Of a DNA stretch of 64,000 bases, positions 45,689 through 59,069 are shown one piece after another. The position numbers were made by a program, and so were the translations under genes. The notes beneath the pieces were generated by a model that searched no databases, was not told where the DNA came from, and was given only the letters and a program-made list of their open reading frames with translations. Every line of letters begins with the position of its first letter. The stretch's first letter is position 1. The stretch covers positions 588,418-652,417 of the forward strand of contig JXTC01000119.1 of the NCBI GenBank assembly GCA_002914845.1. The letters are read 5' to 3'. The stretch is from Trema orientale (lineage: Eukaryota; Streptophyta; Magnoliopsida; Rosales; Cannabaceae).

Positions 45689-48600
45689 CCTCATACGACT
45701 TTATACCTTCACTTCATAATTGTTCTTCCTACATGATTGCGTCTGAAGTCACGCGCTTTTTAAATGTTTTCTATTTTTCTTTTTCTATCGTTTATAGCTT
45801 TTTTATGTGCTCATTTTTTCTTTCTTTCTCTTTTATCTTGTTTTTTTTCTTATTAAATAAAATTGAGGTGTCATAAAGATGAAGGGAAATGTGGTCACGG
45901 AATTACAGTTGGGAAACAGAGACGGTTGCTGAGCCAACGGTCTTAAATTCTGCTAAAAATTGAGTGGCAATTAATCAAATTGAAGAGGCGACTTACTTAT
46001 TTGTTTGTTACTTAATTTGACTCAAAGCACGGATCTTTTGAGCCCACCTAGCACTTATTTTCGGTTTATTATTTATTGAAAATGATTCATGGGGTTTTTA
46101 CATCTTATGGGCATGTATACTAATGCCATTTTGTGAAAAACAGACTTACCTATAAATTTTATTAATATTATTATTATCCCGTCTTACATCTAAAATTATT
46201 AGAGACATGACTCCCTAATAAATTACAAAATATCTTATAATATCCCACTCGACTATATATTTGGCTCGAATTTTTTTTCCATTTGTACTCTATCGGGTCA
46301 AGTTATTCAGAAATTTCTGTTAAAATTTTTTTTTTAATTTTGTAAATGATTTATACTTATATTCGTGCTTTAGAAAGATATCAAAATTGATAATATCCCA
46401 CAATTCATATCAAATGTTGGATTTTCTTTTATTTTATGTTAAGGTATATTACTTAATACTGTGAAGCTATATTATATTAACTGACATATTTGGACATAAA
46501 CTGAATTTTATATATTTTTTTTAGTGACACTTCTTAAAATAGTGTCTAAAACCGACACACTCCAATTCCTAAATGAGATTTTGTGTTCTACGCCGTAGTT
46601 GCTCTTTTACATAATAGAAAGGTGAAAAAGCAATTGATTTATTTATTGACATATCTTTTAAGAAAAAGAAGAGAAGAAAGCACTTAAAAGAACAGTTAAT
46701 GATATTTATTTTGTTAGGTATATATGGACAGACATGCGAGTGAATATATGAAATATGTATCAAAAAAAGGATCCGGTAGCATAACTACTAGTTACCTACA
46801 AGTTTTGATGAGTGCACGAATAAGGAAGGCGTTGAATTTAGTTCAGAAATGGGTTTCGAAAAGTCTAAAAATGAAAAGGAGGACTTTTGGTATTAAGGCC
46901 ATAATTACATGCATTCAATTATCATTGCAACTTATTCTCCAAGAATTTATTATTCTATTTTTCAATCTGTTTGGTCTGTTATGTGATATCCGGTTAAAGT
47001 GTCACAACCCACTTCACTTTCTCCTTAATTCAATGAGCAGAAAATAATTGAACTTTAGTTAATAATATGATTGACAAACAATAAGAATTTAAAAAAAAGG
47101 TACTTGAGAGGAAATAACTTGATTTACTTTTAAATTTCGAATTTAAAATGTAAGAATGAACAAGAAAAAGAAAGAAAATTGTTGAGATGAAATCTCACGG
47201 CCAAAGAAATAAATTAATTTAAAGAAGAAGAAAAACGTTTTAGAAATAAACAAGGGCGAAGAAAGTATATAAATCCATATAGTCAAAAATTGTCTAGTCT
47301 AAATTGTCGTGATATACGCATAATGGTGGGGTACTTTTTCTCAAATTCCCTTTAATTGCGGTGAAGACCATGTTATCAAAATTCAAAAGTGTTCTTCAAT
47401 TCTTAAAAAGCCATTCTTTTTACTTTTTTGTCCGAAAATCTCTGGTGATTCTGGTGGTCTGCCATTCCTAACTACTCTTTTTAAAATCTACACTATAAAG
47501 AATAGCAAAATCTCACTCTTTAATTTAACATTTCAATACATATATATGAACCAAATTTTCTTTTTTTTTGGGAAGCTTTATTTTTTTTTATATAATTTTT
47601 TGGAAGCCTTATGGATTTATATAAATGCATATACATAAATAGATATTTATTCTGTCGTTTAGTCCCAGGTTCATCAATACGGACTGTAAAGTGCATTTTT
47701 CAAATTTTATTTTCTTTTATTATTTTATTTATTTTTTTCCCCATGATCTTTGAATACTGATCAAACACCTGCATTCCTCCACCAAATTCCTTAATGGGGC
47801 CACATCAACCCAATCCATCATTACTCAACACAATTTATCTAAGGTGTGGGTCAACAATTTAAGACAAGAGTAACATGGTGTGTAATTAGTAGTACTAATA
47901 CTAAGAGGTTACTAAATAATTATCAGGTGGAACTCTTTCATTTAAAACATATGGAACTTAACACTCTAAAGTCTAAACCATCCACATTGTGGACTCAATG
48001 CCCTGATCAAGGACATGTGTCCTGGAAATAATGGTACACTTGTGTCAAAATAAGGATGTTTTCATGGTTAGAATTTAAAGCAACTGGCCAACTACCAAAT
48101 CAGCCCTTCTGCTTTTCTTTGTTAGACGGCTTCAAAAGCTTCTGTTCCTCTGCCCCCACCACTAGGCTGAGGGAGAAAAACTGAAAAAAGCCATAGTCCT
48201 TAGAGCCCACACTGCCGGACATTTTGGACCCAAGAGGACATGCACCGTATTTTACTCCTCAAGGAAATTTCCTACTTACATTCTATCTTTCTTTATTTAT
48301 ATATTCATACGCACAAATTATAAGTTTCTTATAAAAGAGTGAGACATAGAAATTAATTCGTTAAAAAAAATAAACAAAAACAGAAACTTCTTCATACAAA
48401 TTGAAGTATATATATCACTTTCAAAATACATAACTAGACAATTTCATGCAACCCGGGCATTCTTGTATTAAGTATCTTGTTAATATTTCTGAAATTTTTT
48501 TCCCTAGATACAAGCTTAATAAATTCAAGTCCTTTTTTCATTATTACTCTTACTTTCGAAGTTGCGGAGAAAGAAGCCTCTTAAAAACACAATGTACACA

Positions 48601-48831
48601 GAAGTTGTCTTTCAAAGCATCTCATAATCTTTTTCGTGATACTAAAGTCTAAACAACTCAAATCTAATTCAATCAAAACTTTTATAAGCTCGAATTTCTC
48701 CCACCCCAAGGAGATTTCTAATGTAGGCTATACTTATCAATAGTAGCATACAAATTAGCAAACAAATTTAACAGAATTTTACGAAAATCAGACGGTTAAA
48801 AAAAAATGAACTAATATTCTTTTTCCTTTTT
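45541..48831. other. Gene-poor AT-rich DNA with an (AAT)n microsatellite
   Basis: An (AAT)n tract of about 12 units occupies 45648-45685. Open frames at 45559-45876, 46724-47047, 47846-48031 and 48446-48652 lack recognisable domains or homologues I know and are probably chance. No clear transposon border is seen. Confidence 0.5.
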
Positions 48832-48938
48832 CCTTCTGGGTGCATCTTCCATAGGTCTTTTACGGTACAATAGATGTCTTAGGATCCTTCTGGGTGCATC
48901 TTCCATAGGTCTTTTACGGTACAATAGATGTCTTAGGA
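48832..48938. repeat. Perfect 54-bp tandem duplication
   Basis: 48832-48885 (CCTTCTGGGTGCATCTTCCA...) is repeated exactly from 48886, with identity for 53 bases to 48938. The unit is not low-complexity. Confidence 0.95.
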
Positions 48939-49309
48939 ACATCCGCATGGACCCCATCTGAGTAACTATGACACAAATTTGGGTAGAGGCAGTATTATCG
49001 AGTGGGTTTCCATACTGATGAAGTGCTATTGAAAGTAACCTTAGTGGGTCTCAATGACGGTGGCCTTGTCCCTTCTTCAAAATTTTAGCTCCTGTTTATT
49101 TAATTCAGCTACTTACCTGACCCTTCAGGGATTGGAACTGGAAGCTAGACGATAAGATTGGGACTAAAGCACATTCATGGGACCAACTATTCCCCCGAAT
49201 ATTTGGTTTCACTTTTATTATTGATTCAGGAAAATACCTCTCCGAAGAAAATAATGATAGCGAGACAAAATTTGCTACTTCTCAACTTGCAAGTTGGAAG
49301 TTTCATTTG
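48939..49309. other. Spacer with mixed composition, no assigned feature
   Basis: Less AT-rich than its surroundings and free of low-complexity sequence up to about 49240. I recognise no coding exon, RNA gene or transposon end in it. Confidence 0.4.
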
Positions 49310-49333
49310 AAAAAAAAAAAAAAAAAACGAAAA

Positions 49334-49370
<37 letters not shown>
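49310..49370. repeat. Poly-A and (GA)n microsatellite
   Basis: An A-run at 49310-49327 is followed by a pure (GA)n tract of about 17 units at 49337-49370. Confidence 0.95.
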
Positions 49371-49373
<3 letters not shown>

Positions 49374-49509
49374 GGGACTTATCGTTTGTTGACTTGTTCT
49401 CTGGATCTGCTGGCCCATGTCAATCAAGCCCATTTGTCTAAGATTTGTTGAGTCTAAGGCCGAGTGCTTAACCGCTATATTTGCAAATAGAGTTGGGTTT
49501 CTAACACTT

Positions 49510-49895
49510 ATACCTACAAAAACCGAAAAAATTACAAAAATACGGAAGTTATGGTTTTTTCCAATTTTTGTACGATTTTAATTAGGGAAATATCACTTTT
49601 TAAAAATATTTAAAAAATTATCATTTTTAAAATAGTTATTAATTATCGGTTTCTGGAAACTAGTTACTGGAAACTGGTTACCAGTTATATACCAGTTATA
49701 AATATCTTCGATTATTAGTTACCAGTTTCTGAAAACTGGTTACTAGAAACTAGTTATTATTTTAAAAAATGGTATTTTTATAAATATTTTTTAAAAAATG
49801 GTATTTTTCTAATAAAAACCGTACCGCACCATAAAAAAATACAAAAGTACTGTATTTTTCCAATTTTTTTAAGAAATACCGTATATTTTTTAATT
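49510..49895. repeat. Palindrome-core repeat related in layout to copies A and B
   Basis: The outer parts have the same type of words as copies A and B (ATATCACTTTTTAAAAATAT, ATGGTATTTTT). The centre (49640-49760) has a different palindromic core built of ACTGGTTACCAGTTA and AAACTAGTTACTGG units. It looks like a diverged relative of the same foldback design. Borders are approximate. Confidence 0.55.
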
Positions 49896-50847
49896 TCCCC
49901 AATAGAGTTCCCAAATATCCAACGTTTCCAATATGGGCTGAGAATTATACTTCATGTATGTAATATGCAGTTTAAGGGATTGAATAGCCACTTTCTTTAA
50001 ATAAAAAAAAAATGTTGTGATCAAGTTCAAATGCTGTGATCATGTCCTCATGGATCTCACTAAAGCTTTGTAAGGGTGTTAATTATTTGGGAAATTCTAA
50101 ATCCATTAAAAGTTAGACTATGCACACTCATTTTCTTTTTACATCACAAAAGAATTATTTTACTATTTTATTTTTTCTACGTACATTCTTTATATTCCAA
50201 AATTACCTCTTTTTACTTGTACATTCTTTATTTTATTGTACTAATGCTAAAGATTAACAACAAATGTGAAAGTTAAGCGATTATTAAATCAATTTAACTA
50301 ACTTCGTTTTTTTTTAATAAAAATTTAAGTTCATTTATCTTTTTTTTTTTTCCTCCTTGGGATAATTACCATGGGTTTTATCATATTCTTTTTGCCTCAT
50401 CTTTTCTTATTTTTTATCCAATTTTTTTTCAAAAAAGATAAATATAAGATTTTAATCAAGATAACATGATAGATCAAGAGGGGAAAAAAAGTGAAAATGA
50501 TATCTATTTTTTCTCTTTTTTTTCTTTCAATATTGTTTTGGTCATTGCATTCTTTTTTTTTTTCTTTTCCTTCTTCTTCTTACTCTTATGACACATTTTC
50601 AAGTATCCTACTCATATAATCCATAATTCTATTTTAAATATGTATATATATATAGGTTGTTTTTCTTAATTAAAATTACTGGCACTAACTAGTCCAAGTC
50701 CACAACAGCTTATATGTTTCTTATTTCTTTATTTTGGGAATAAATATGTTTATTTTTCTAACATATATATATATATATATATGAATAGAAAAATAATTCT
50801 TAATCTCATTTAATTATATATGTAAATATATACAGGTTGATACATAT
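49896..50847. other. AT-rich DNA, no supported feature
   Basis: Long T and A runs and TATATA tracts (50642-50653 and 50763-50781). The frame at 50076-50276 translates to a hydrophobic, low-complexity peptide and is not supported. Confidence 0.5.
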
Positions 50848-51001
50848 GGCCACGGATGTAGTCCCCTCGAGGGGACCGGTCTCGTTCATATTTTGGCCAA
50901 CACATGTCATATTTTGACCAATCTGTGTTGGCCAAAACATGGCCTGTGTTAGTCAAAACATGAACGGGACTGATCCCGTGAGCGGGACTACATCCATGTC
51001 C
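50848..51001. mobile_element. Intact 154-bp foldback MITE
   Basis: Almost the whole element is two inverted arms. Left GGCCACGGATGTAGTCCC and the reverse complement of the right end (GGACATGGATGTAGTCCC) match, continuing through CTCGTTCATATTTTGGCC versus CCCGTTCATGTTTTGACT. TAT flanks both sides, a possible 3-bp target duplication. The interrupted relative is at 30070-32296. Confidence 0.82.
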
Positions 51002-51399
51002 TATACATATTATGATGATGTTTCCTTCTACGATTCAAGCAATTCATACATTTTTTTCCACTTTCTTGGATGTTGCTAGCCGATTCTCAATATGTAATAA
51101 TAATCAATGTATTAATTCTCAAATTGATCTCTTCAAAAATTGATGATTTTTGTAGTCTTTTCTTTTTGATAATTCTAATTGATGATAAAATTGTAATTAA
51201 AATTATGAACTTAAAATACCTCCTAGTTTAATTATATTACTATATATGGTCAAACTATGAAGTATTATTATTTCGTAATCATAACTTTGATTTTGCAAAC
51301 AGATGGACAAATTTGAACTTTTCTAACTCTAAAATAAAATAAACTGAATGGCATCACTTTTTAAAAGTATTTTTACAAAATGTACAGCTAAAAAGAAGT

Positions 51400-54250
51400 T
51401 TTTATCAGTCTATTTTACTATCAGCAGTAATATTTACATCACATCAAAATATCAAAGTACAAAAAAATTGTCTACAAGTCAAGCTCGTTGACATCTGTAT
51501 GATTGTAGTGATAGGCCTGTCAGTCAACCAGCTAGTCCATAAAGTCACATGTCTCCTCACCTGCATTACAAGAAGTAAATAAGCTAATGCTCAGTAAGTA
51601 AATATCATGCATGCTCATGAACGTGCTTCATGCATAAACTTTATTCAAATTCTCATTGTACTCTTTCTTTCATAACTTTTCATTTTGATGTATCTTTTTG
51701 AGAAAACGTTCTTTATAGTACACTATAAAGTCGTGGCAGTCTATAGGCTATGCTCACCTATGCGGAAAGGAAATACATGGCCAATATAAATGATACCTAC
51801 CTAACGCAGATCGACTAGGTAATGTACCTCACATATCTCATAGTACAATATTCAGTCTCAGCAGTCGGTAGGCCATATTCAACTGTGCGGGAAGGACACA
51901 TGTGCGATTTATACCTACTCAACGCAAATAGACTAATTAATGCACTTAAAATATATCTCGTAAAATCAGTACAATGATACTATTTTGAATCCAATGCGTG
52001 GAAAACTTCACTTCTTTGAAGATCTTGCTTAAATGAACATATCATACTTATGTCTTTCGTGAACTTACATCAACTATAGAAATAATACATATAAATATGT
52101 AAAAAAATATCTTGTATTTATTATTATTCTTGTAATGCAATTAAAATAAATCTTTACTTACTTTGTGTCAGATAGAAAAGATAGTAAAAATGGTAAGTAT
52201 CCTCTATGATAAAGTGTGCGGAAGACCTTATATGAATGTCATTACTAAAATGACCACTACAAAGTAAAATATTTTTTAAAAAATGACCACAAGACTGAAA
52301 TCACAACTTCTACAAAAATCAAAAAACTTAATCACAAAACGACTTGAAAGCACACAAGTCATTTGGAATATGTAGTGGCTGCTAACTAGCATTGAAAACT
52401 AATTAAAATTATCTAACATGAAAGCTAGTTCTTTAGCACAAAAATACTCCAAAACGGTACATACTCTTGTAAAAACTAGTCCATTTACTTCCAAATAATG
52501 TCATGTGGTTATAGAAAATTTGAACAGTACCTTCTCTATTTTTAGGACATTCTTATATGATTAAAATTATGATCATGGATCTACAATAATAATTCACAAG
52601 CTAATTCTCACATATACACAGCAAAAAGAAACATTTAGAACAACATAAGCTCACTTGAAATCTTTTTCAGTTTAGACAAAGTTCAAAATAAATTTTGCAC
52701 TTATAAATAATCACAACCAACAAGTAAATAAAAGCAATGCATATAATAGGATCAATTTAATAGACATTTTAAGTGGAGAAATCAGATTGCAAGTATAGAT
52801 AACTTAAGTTACACATGGAAAACACTTGAATTCCACAAATAGCAAACGTGGGACTTAGGTGAAACTTTAATTTTTTACTTAAATTCTATGCTTCCAGCAG
52901 CAATACAAGATTCCTAGGACCTTAATTCCTCAAATAAAAGCTGTGGTTTAAGAACTAAAGCAAGAAAAATAAATTATCAATAATAAATTCTACATAAAGC
53001 TCACTTTGACTAGTTTGAGTTTTTACTAAAGCTCTTATCTTCTACTTCCACCAAATTGATATCCAAGGATTAGAAATGGATTTTAAGACTCAAGAGAAAC
53101 TAGAAAAACTCTTACTTAAGTTGAAGCAAGTGGAGAATTCTAATTAGAAGACAAGACTTAGGAAGAAGAACTAGTAGATTTATCTTGACTGGTTAGAATC
53201 TATCTTGCTTTTTAAAGTTCCAACTTAAGTTCTGCTACTTAGAAACTCTTGGATATGACTAAGAGGAATTGAGAGAAGTCTAGAAAGGTGCTGGACAGTT
53301 TCAGGTCATGGTTGGAAAGAAAGAGGAAGAAAATGACTAGATTTAGTCCAAAAGCAACACTTAATAGCTAAGAAATTACATAACTTAAATTCTGAAGGGT
53401 ATTTTGGGTATATTGTACCCTAACTCTCCATGTGTCTAGCTTTAAAATATTCTTGGCTAACCATATTGCTAGCAATTCCAATACACATAAGTGTAGACTA
53501 AATTGGTGAAACCTAGTTTAGAAAGTGAAATATAATCATACTTTGACTTATGATCCCATCTGAGAAGACTTATTATAATATGGTGGAACCTAGCCCTATA
53601 ACCAATCATTAAACATAAGAATAAGTCAATTAGACTCTAATTAATACAATACCTAATTATTAAAATGTTCAAAAATGACGTTATACAATTAAGCTGAATC
53701 TGAGCAAGCTTAGTGCAATAAAACACAATTCAATATCGTGAATGCACCTCGTGATATTTTAGAAAATGCTAGAAATGAGTTCTAGACATTAAATAAAAGC
53801 TATTTGATGTATTAAGTATACTGTAAATTTAGCTTCGAAAAACATGAAAAATGTATTTTAATGAAAACTACCGTTGGACCAAATTATCAGGAAATATGAT
53901 TTTCATGCACATGCATATAATATTACATTCATGAGTATATTCTTTGTTCATTTTACACACGAAGCTCTCTCTGAGGGTACTAACCTTTTACAATGTAAGG
54001 AAGCACTTCGATAACCATTAGTATAGCAATACTATAAGTCCAAAAGCATATAACATAACGAATGAATATGTTACTATGAAATTGATATTAGTAACTTCTA
54101 AATGCCTAATATGCAACAAAAACATGTTTATTATTGTCTTAGTATGCATATGAGAATCTTGGGTACCATAGAATGTACATAGTCGAATTATTTGATGGAT
54201 TTAGAACTTCCCTAAATATTTTCTACTATTAATTGTCAAGTTTTAAGTAG
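51400..54250 (-). mobile_element. Probable decayed LTR-type sequence
   Basis: On the minus strand 51640-51480 reads ATGATATTTACTTACTGAGC...CTTGTAATGCAGGTGAGGAG. This has the same layout as the module in the LTRs at 28030 and 30600 (TACT-GGCAT...ATGCTCACCC...CAGGTG). At 51735-51900 two related blocks (CAGTCTATAGGCTATGCTCA and CAGTCGGTAGGCCATATTCA) repeat at about 140 bp, as in other gypsy LTRs here. No ends, target duplication or coding domains are found, so the borders are guesses. Confidence 0.4.
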
Positions 54251-54309
54251 TTATATGCTATGTAAGTTGTCGTCCAAGCACGAGTTTTATTAATGCATGT
54301 GAGAGAGAA

Positions 54310-55562
54310 CTTAAGGCTGTTTGGTTAAGTTTTTTGTTTTTTATATTTTTGCTTCAAAATGAAAATTTGTAATTTTTTGAGAAAAAACAAAGAGCTTGCT
54401 AAATTTGTTTATATTTTATTATTTTAAACCGTCAATTTTTTTTTAAGAGAATGGAAAGGAATAGGCCACTCTTAGATACACTTTTAATTTTTTTTAATAA
54501 AAATTGAAAACAAAATTTGTTTTTGTTTTAAAATTTTAAAAATAATAAAATTGCTAAGACACACTAAATCACTTTAATTTACACAAAACACATAACATGC
54601 TTAGTTACTATTAAAAATTAATTTAGAAAAATACAACTTTGAAAAGATAATTTAGAAAAATACCCATTTTTAAACTTCATTTAGAAACTACCACTTTTAG
54701 AAGTTCATTTAGAAAGTATCACTTTCAATTTTGTTTTTGTTTTTATAAAAGTATCACGTTTTGACACTTCAAAATATAAATTTTTCTTAGATACTTAAAG
54801 TAACTAATCTGGTATTTTTAAAATAAAATAAGTTATTCGGGATTTTCAGTTTTTGAAGTTTGGCTTTATATTTCTATAAGCATCCAAAAATAAAAGTGAA
54901 AGAAATATGATAGAGAAAGTGTAGAGAGAGTCTTGTTTTTTTTTTTTTTTTTTTTTGTGGTTCTTTTAACTTTTTGTTAAAAAAATGAAAGTGAAAAATT
55001 TTCATTTCCATTGTTTTTAAAAAAATTTTGTTTATAATTTTTTTTTAACTAGAAAACAGAAACAAGGTTATCAACTATGTTTTATGATAAAAAAAAATTG
55101 CAAATTTTTACTATTTAAACATAAAACAGAAAATAAAAAGAGGTTAAGTTGGCAATTACCATTTTTTTAACTAATTAATTAAACATAACAACAGCCATTT
55201 AAAATTTATCACTTTTAGTATACAGAAAAAAAATTATGCCCTCACAATTGCAATTGGAATGAATTCAATCGTGTTATTCAGTATTTCTTGTTAATATTTT
55301 CTTGCTCTTTCTCATGCTTTTCCCATGCTTTCTAAATATGGGTTTGGGCAACCCAACAGATATTAGATCGGGAGTAGGGCGAGGAGCTGTGGACATGGCT
55401 GACGAAGGTTGTTAATTGCGACGAAGGCCAGGGTGGAGAATGGTGATTAGAGTTTATGGGGTAATGATTGGGCGAAGAGATAAGAGATGAGAGGTTTTGG
55501 GGTTGGGATGTGGAGTAGTCAGAGAAAAAGCACAATTGAAGACTGAAAGGCTATTAATGGCT

Positions 55563-55599
<37 letters not shown>

Positions 55600-55660
55600 G
55601 AGGGAACACAACTTGGAAGGGAGAGCAGATACAATCTTGGGTAAAATGGCCACTTCGTAA
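54310..55660. repeat. AT-rich repeat cluster with ~28-bp units and a GA tract
   Basis: At 54620-54725 four degenerate ~28-bp units start ATTTAGAAA and contain a TACCACTTTT-like word. They are followed by GGGATTTTCAGTTTTTGAAG, similar to the end of repeat copy A (GGGATTTTTCAATTTTTGGC). The start, AAGGCTGTTTGGTTAAG, is of the kind seen at plant MITE ends. A (GA)n tract lies at 55567-55595. No gene is supported. Confidence 0.45.
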
Positions 55661-57959
55661 TTAAAAAAAAATGGCAAAAATCAGCTAAAAATAAAATGGG
55701 TGTTATAATTGAGGAGTGTTAGCATCAACTCCTCTATTAGATTCTCTATCAGTTGCATCTGTAAATTATTTTTTGCACAAAAAAAAAAAAAAAAAAGACA
55801 ACATAAACTACCATGTACTTATAAGGTTTACAAAAAGTACGTGGAACCTAGATTTTGTAGGAAAAAAAATTGCAAAGAAAAAGTCATAGAAAAAGAAAGA
55901 GGAAAATACTTTTCCTAAAAATTTATAGAACTTTATTTTCACATTTTTTGTTTTACTAATTAATGCGTCAACATTCTATGTATAAAAAAAAAACATCAAA
56001 TTAAACTTTTGTTTTTCTTAAAAATTGTTTTTATCATTTTCTGTTCGTTCTAAGTTCTAACATAAAAGCGAAATTGGATGCTCCTAAGATGCTTCCACAA
56101 GTGATCAATGTGCTTAGCCTATATTCAACCACAGTTCAAATTCATGTGGTTAATAACATAATCATGATTATGATTTGATACTAGTAGTTATATTGGATGG
56201 ATCATATTTAGGAGGTATTTTTTAGTTTATTTATCTGTTTTTCAAAGTAGCCAAAATTTTTTTTGTTTTATCAGTACAATTCGAGAGTTGTTCTTTTAAA
56301 GTTAGTTTTCAAAACTTAAAAGTGCCAATCAATGTTGCATGAGTTAGAGAATGTTAAAATTTAATAGTTTGTTTGGTCATTAATTGGGCTTTTGCTTTAT
56401 CAAAAACGGATTTGACCATAGCTTACCTAATGCCTGAAGGTTCAATTTGTTACTTGTAATCAAAATTGAGAATTGGACTTGGTAGATCTCTTGGGCTTTA
56501 GGCCAATTAGTGATATGATTGGTATAAGCCTACAATTAAAATGGGATCTGTTGGGTCTTACCTTTGAAAATAGAAAAGAATTACAAAAATACAATATAGG
56601 AAAAATAATTCATTCCATGCCATATACAAATGACATTTTTGAAAATATTTGAGTCAAAAATGCGGTGGCTTTGTCATAAATAAACACATCTTTTTCATCA
56701 ACGTATATATAGTATAACGCGTACTATCTTGGAATAAATAACTGTTAGCCTACTGGTTTGGCTAATATGTTTTTATCCTCTATTTTTAGGGTTCTATCTC
56801 CCGCAAGCCAACTTTGTAATCCAACCCAACTCTTTATATTTTATTTATTTTGATTTATTAATTATTTTTTCATTCTAAATATTTTCTCATTGACCTTTTT
56901 TTTTTTTTTTTTTTTCTACTGGTTTTCTTGTAACTAACTAATTTAGTACCAATATATTTAAAAATTACAAATTCAATCACTAGTTACCAGTAAACAACCC
57001 TGTTTTAGGGTATGATAATTTTTTATAATTAGTTACCAACTAAAAATATTAAGTCACAAATAATATGATAATTATGTAAAATAGGATCAATTAAGAAAAT
57101 CTGATGTGCCAATTTTTCATCAGAAAATTACTAAATTTATGCCATGACAACAAGAAGCCAAAGATCATTTGAAGACCTCATTTGTGATGAGATGTCAACA
57201 TCCAATTGGAAGCGTCTTTTACCACTTGTCAACACCAAATTGGAATAATTAAGCAAATGTTGATGGAGCAGCCAATAACATAGTACCATGTGTCGAGTTA
57301 TTACTGAATCTCTATATATCTTATATGTCAAAATTCAAAGCAAGTTATGTAGTTTAATGACATCTCAATTAATAGGTGGCAACTAAGCATGCCACTTCTT
57401 CTAATATTAATCGGTTAGCATTCTATGCTTTTTCCTGTATAAAGTTTTGTAATCAGACAAGATGAAGGGATTAATTCAATTTACTTATTTGCTCTCTTTG
57501 GTTTTCCATGCATCCTCTCTTTCGTATTCTTTTTGATCGATCAATCCGTGTACATCCAAAGCTCCATCATGCAAGGTTCTCAAGCCCATCAATATTACCA
57601 TCTACTTCTTATCCCACCAAGACACACATGCTCCTACTATAATATCATTCTTTTCATTAAATTACGATCAGTTCCATTTTGGTTTCTTTCTTCACCATTG
57701 TTTTATGGTTTGTCCTCAAAATCACCATATCATCATTATCTTTCCTTGCTATCCTTCTAAACCGTGACTATCTCTTGGGCATTTACCTTTGTTTCAACAC
57801 ATATTCAAAGTAAAGAGCACCAAATCATTAGTATCCTTTTATTTCCCTCATAACCCGTTTCTATAGTCCTTTACCTAATAAGTTTAGCCTCCAAACTTTT
57901 CTACACGTGGACACCTTATTTTTGCATTCCCATCTTATAAACTTGGTCACTAAGTTTTC
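55661..57959. other. Intergenic DNA, no supported gene
   Basis: Homopolymer runs at about 55780-55797 and 56899-56916. Short frames (55709-55918, 57137-57331 and 57533-57760) have no recognisable domains. Confidence 0.5.
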
Positions 57960-58160
57960 TTACATAATTAACCGTGTGCACACACAATCACATGTATACA
58001 TCTCTACGTACACATATTTGTGATACATATATACACACACACTCATATATTCAATTACATATATCTATATAATTGAACTACATATATCTATACAATTGAA
58101 TTACATATATACACACATTTTCACATATTCAATTACATATATCTATATATATAATTGCAT
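57960..58160. repeat. Low-complexity AC/AT tandem sequence
   Basis: ATTACATATATCTATA(T/C)AATTGAA-like units of about 27 bp recur between 58045 and 58155, next to ACACACAC and TATATA tracts. Confidence 0.7.
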
Positions 58161-58567
58161 CATTTTCATAATTACTATTATTATTACCGCATATTATATG
58201 TTATAGTAATGTTTGGGCATCAAGCTACTCTCTACAATTTCGTGCTTGGCCTGTACCACAAGTTCGAGGCATTGTGCTCTCTATATTATTATCATATACA
58301 TATATATATGTCTGTCTTATATCTCTATAATTCGGCGAGTAATTCATATTACTACTCTAAGTGTGATTAATTACTCTACTTTCCCTTTTCTGTTAAGTAA
58401 TCTGTATTATTGTCTTGAGTGCGATCGATTACTTTGCTCTCTTTTTAGTTATTGTGCGTATTTATTTAATGATTTGTATTATTTTCTCTCGTAATTGGTC
58501 ACGTTGCTTTATTTAAATTTAAGTACTTTAGTTTTATATATTTATTATTATTTCCGATAATATGACC

Positions 58568-59069
58568 GGACTTACCGCCTCATAATTCTAACACTTCTAA
58601 TTAACTAAAACTGGCATATGGATGGTATCACCTTCGTCAGTTCTAACTATTTATTTTTCTACACTTTATTTTTGTTACTAACTTCTAGTTAATACCATGG
58701 TCGGTTTATTCGCCTCAGTCAACTAGTAATATTTAATTCTTTATCTATTTATTTATTGTATTATTATATTACTTCTAGTTTTCACTTGATAATATGATCG
58801 GTTTATTCGCCTCCATCAACTTTTAATATTATTTTATTCCTACTTATTCCTATGCACACTCAGTGAGTCATCTTTACAACCGCCAATCTTGTCGAGATAC
58901 GTAGGAAGAGTTGTTCTCATTGCGACTGCCTATTCTTTCTCAATACGTGGAAGTGTTGTGATTACCTTTTCTGCTGTGCATTCTAATGTTCTAATCTAAT
59001 TATCCTCTGCTTTGTTTTAACTAAGTTTAGGATATGCTAATTAATCCAGAGCACAACTCCGACCCCGAA
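58568..59069 (+). repeat. 502-bp direct repeat, copy 1 (retrotransposon LTR sequence)
   Basis: Closely similar over its full length to 61180-61682: both start GGACTTACCGCCTC and end GACCCCGAA. Because the second copy lies directly before a Tat/Ogre-type leader and gag, both are probably the 3' part of that element's LTR. Confidence 0.85.

Noticed and set aside
46724-47047. 107-codon open frame with basic and hydrophobic parts
   Set aside because: No recognisable domain, no splice or promoter context, AT-rich composition like its flanks.
57462-57536. Short frame MKGLIQFTYLLSLVFHASSL resembling a signal peptide, with a TATA-like word 20-30 bp upstream
   Set aside because: Only 24 codons, the TATA word is too close to the ATG, and nothing recognisable follows the stop.
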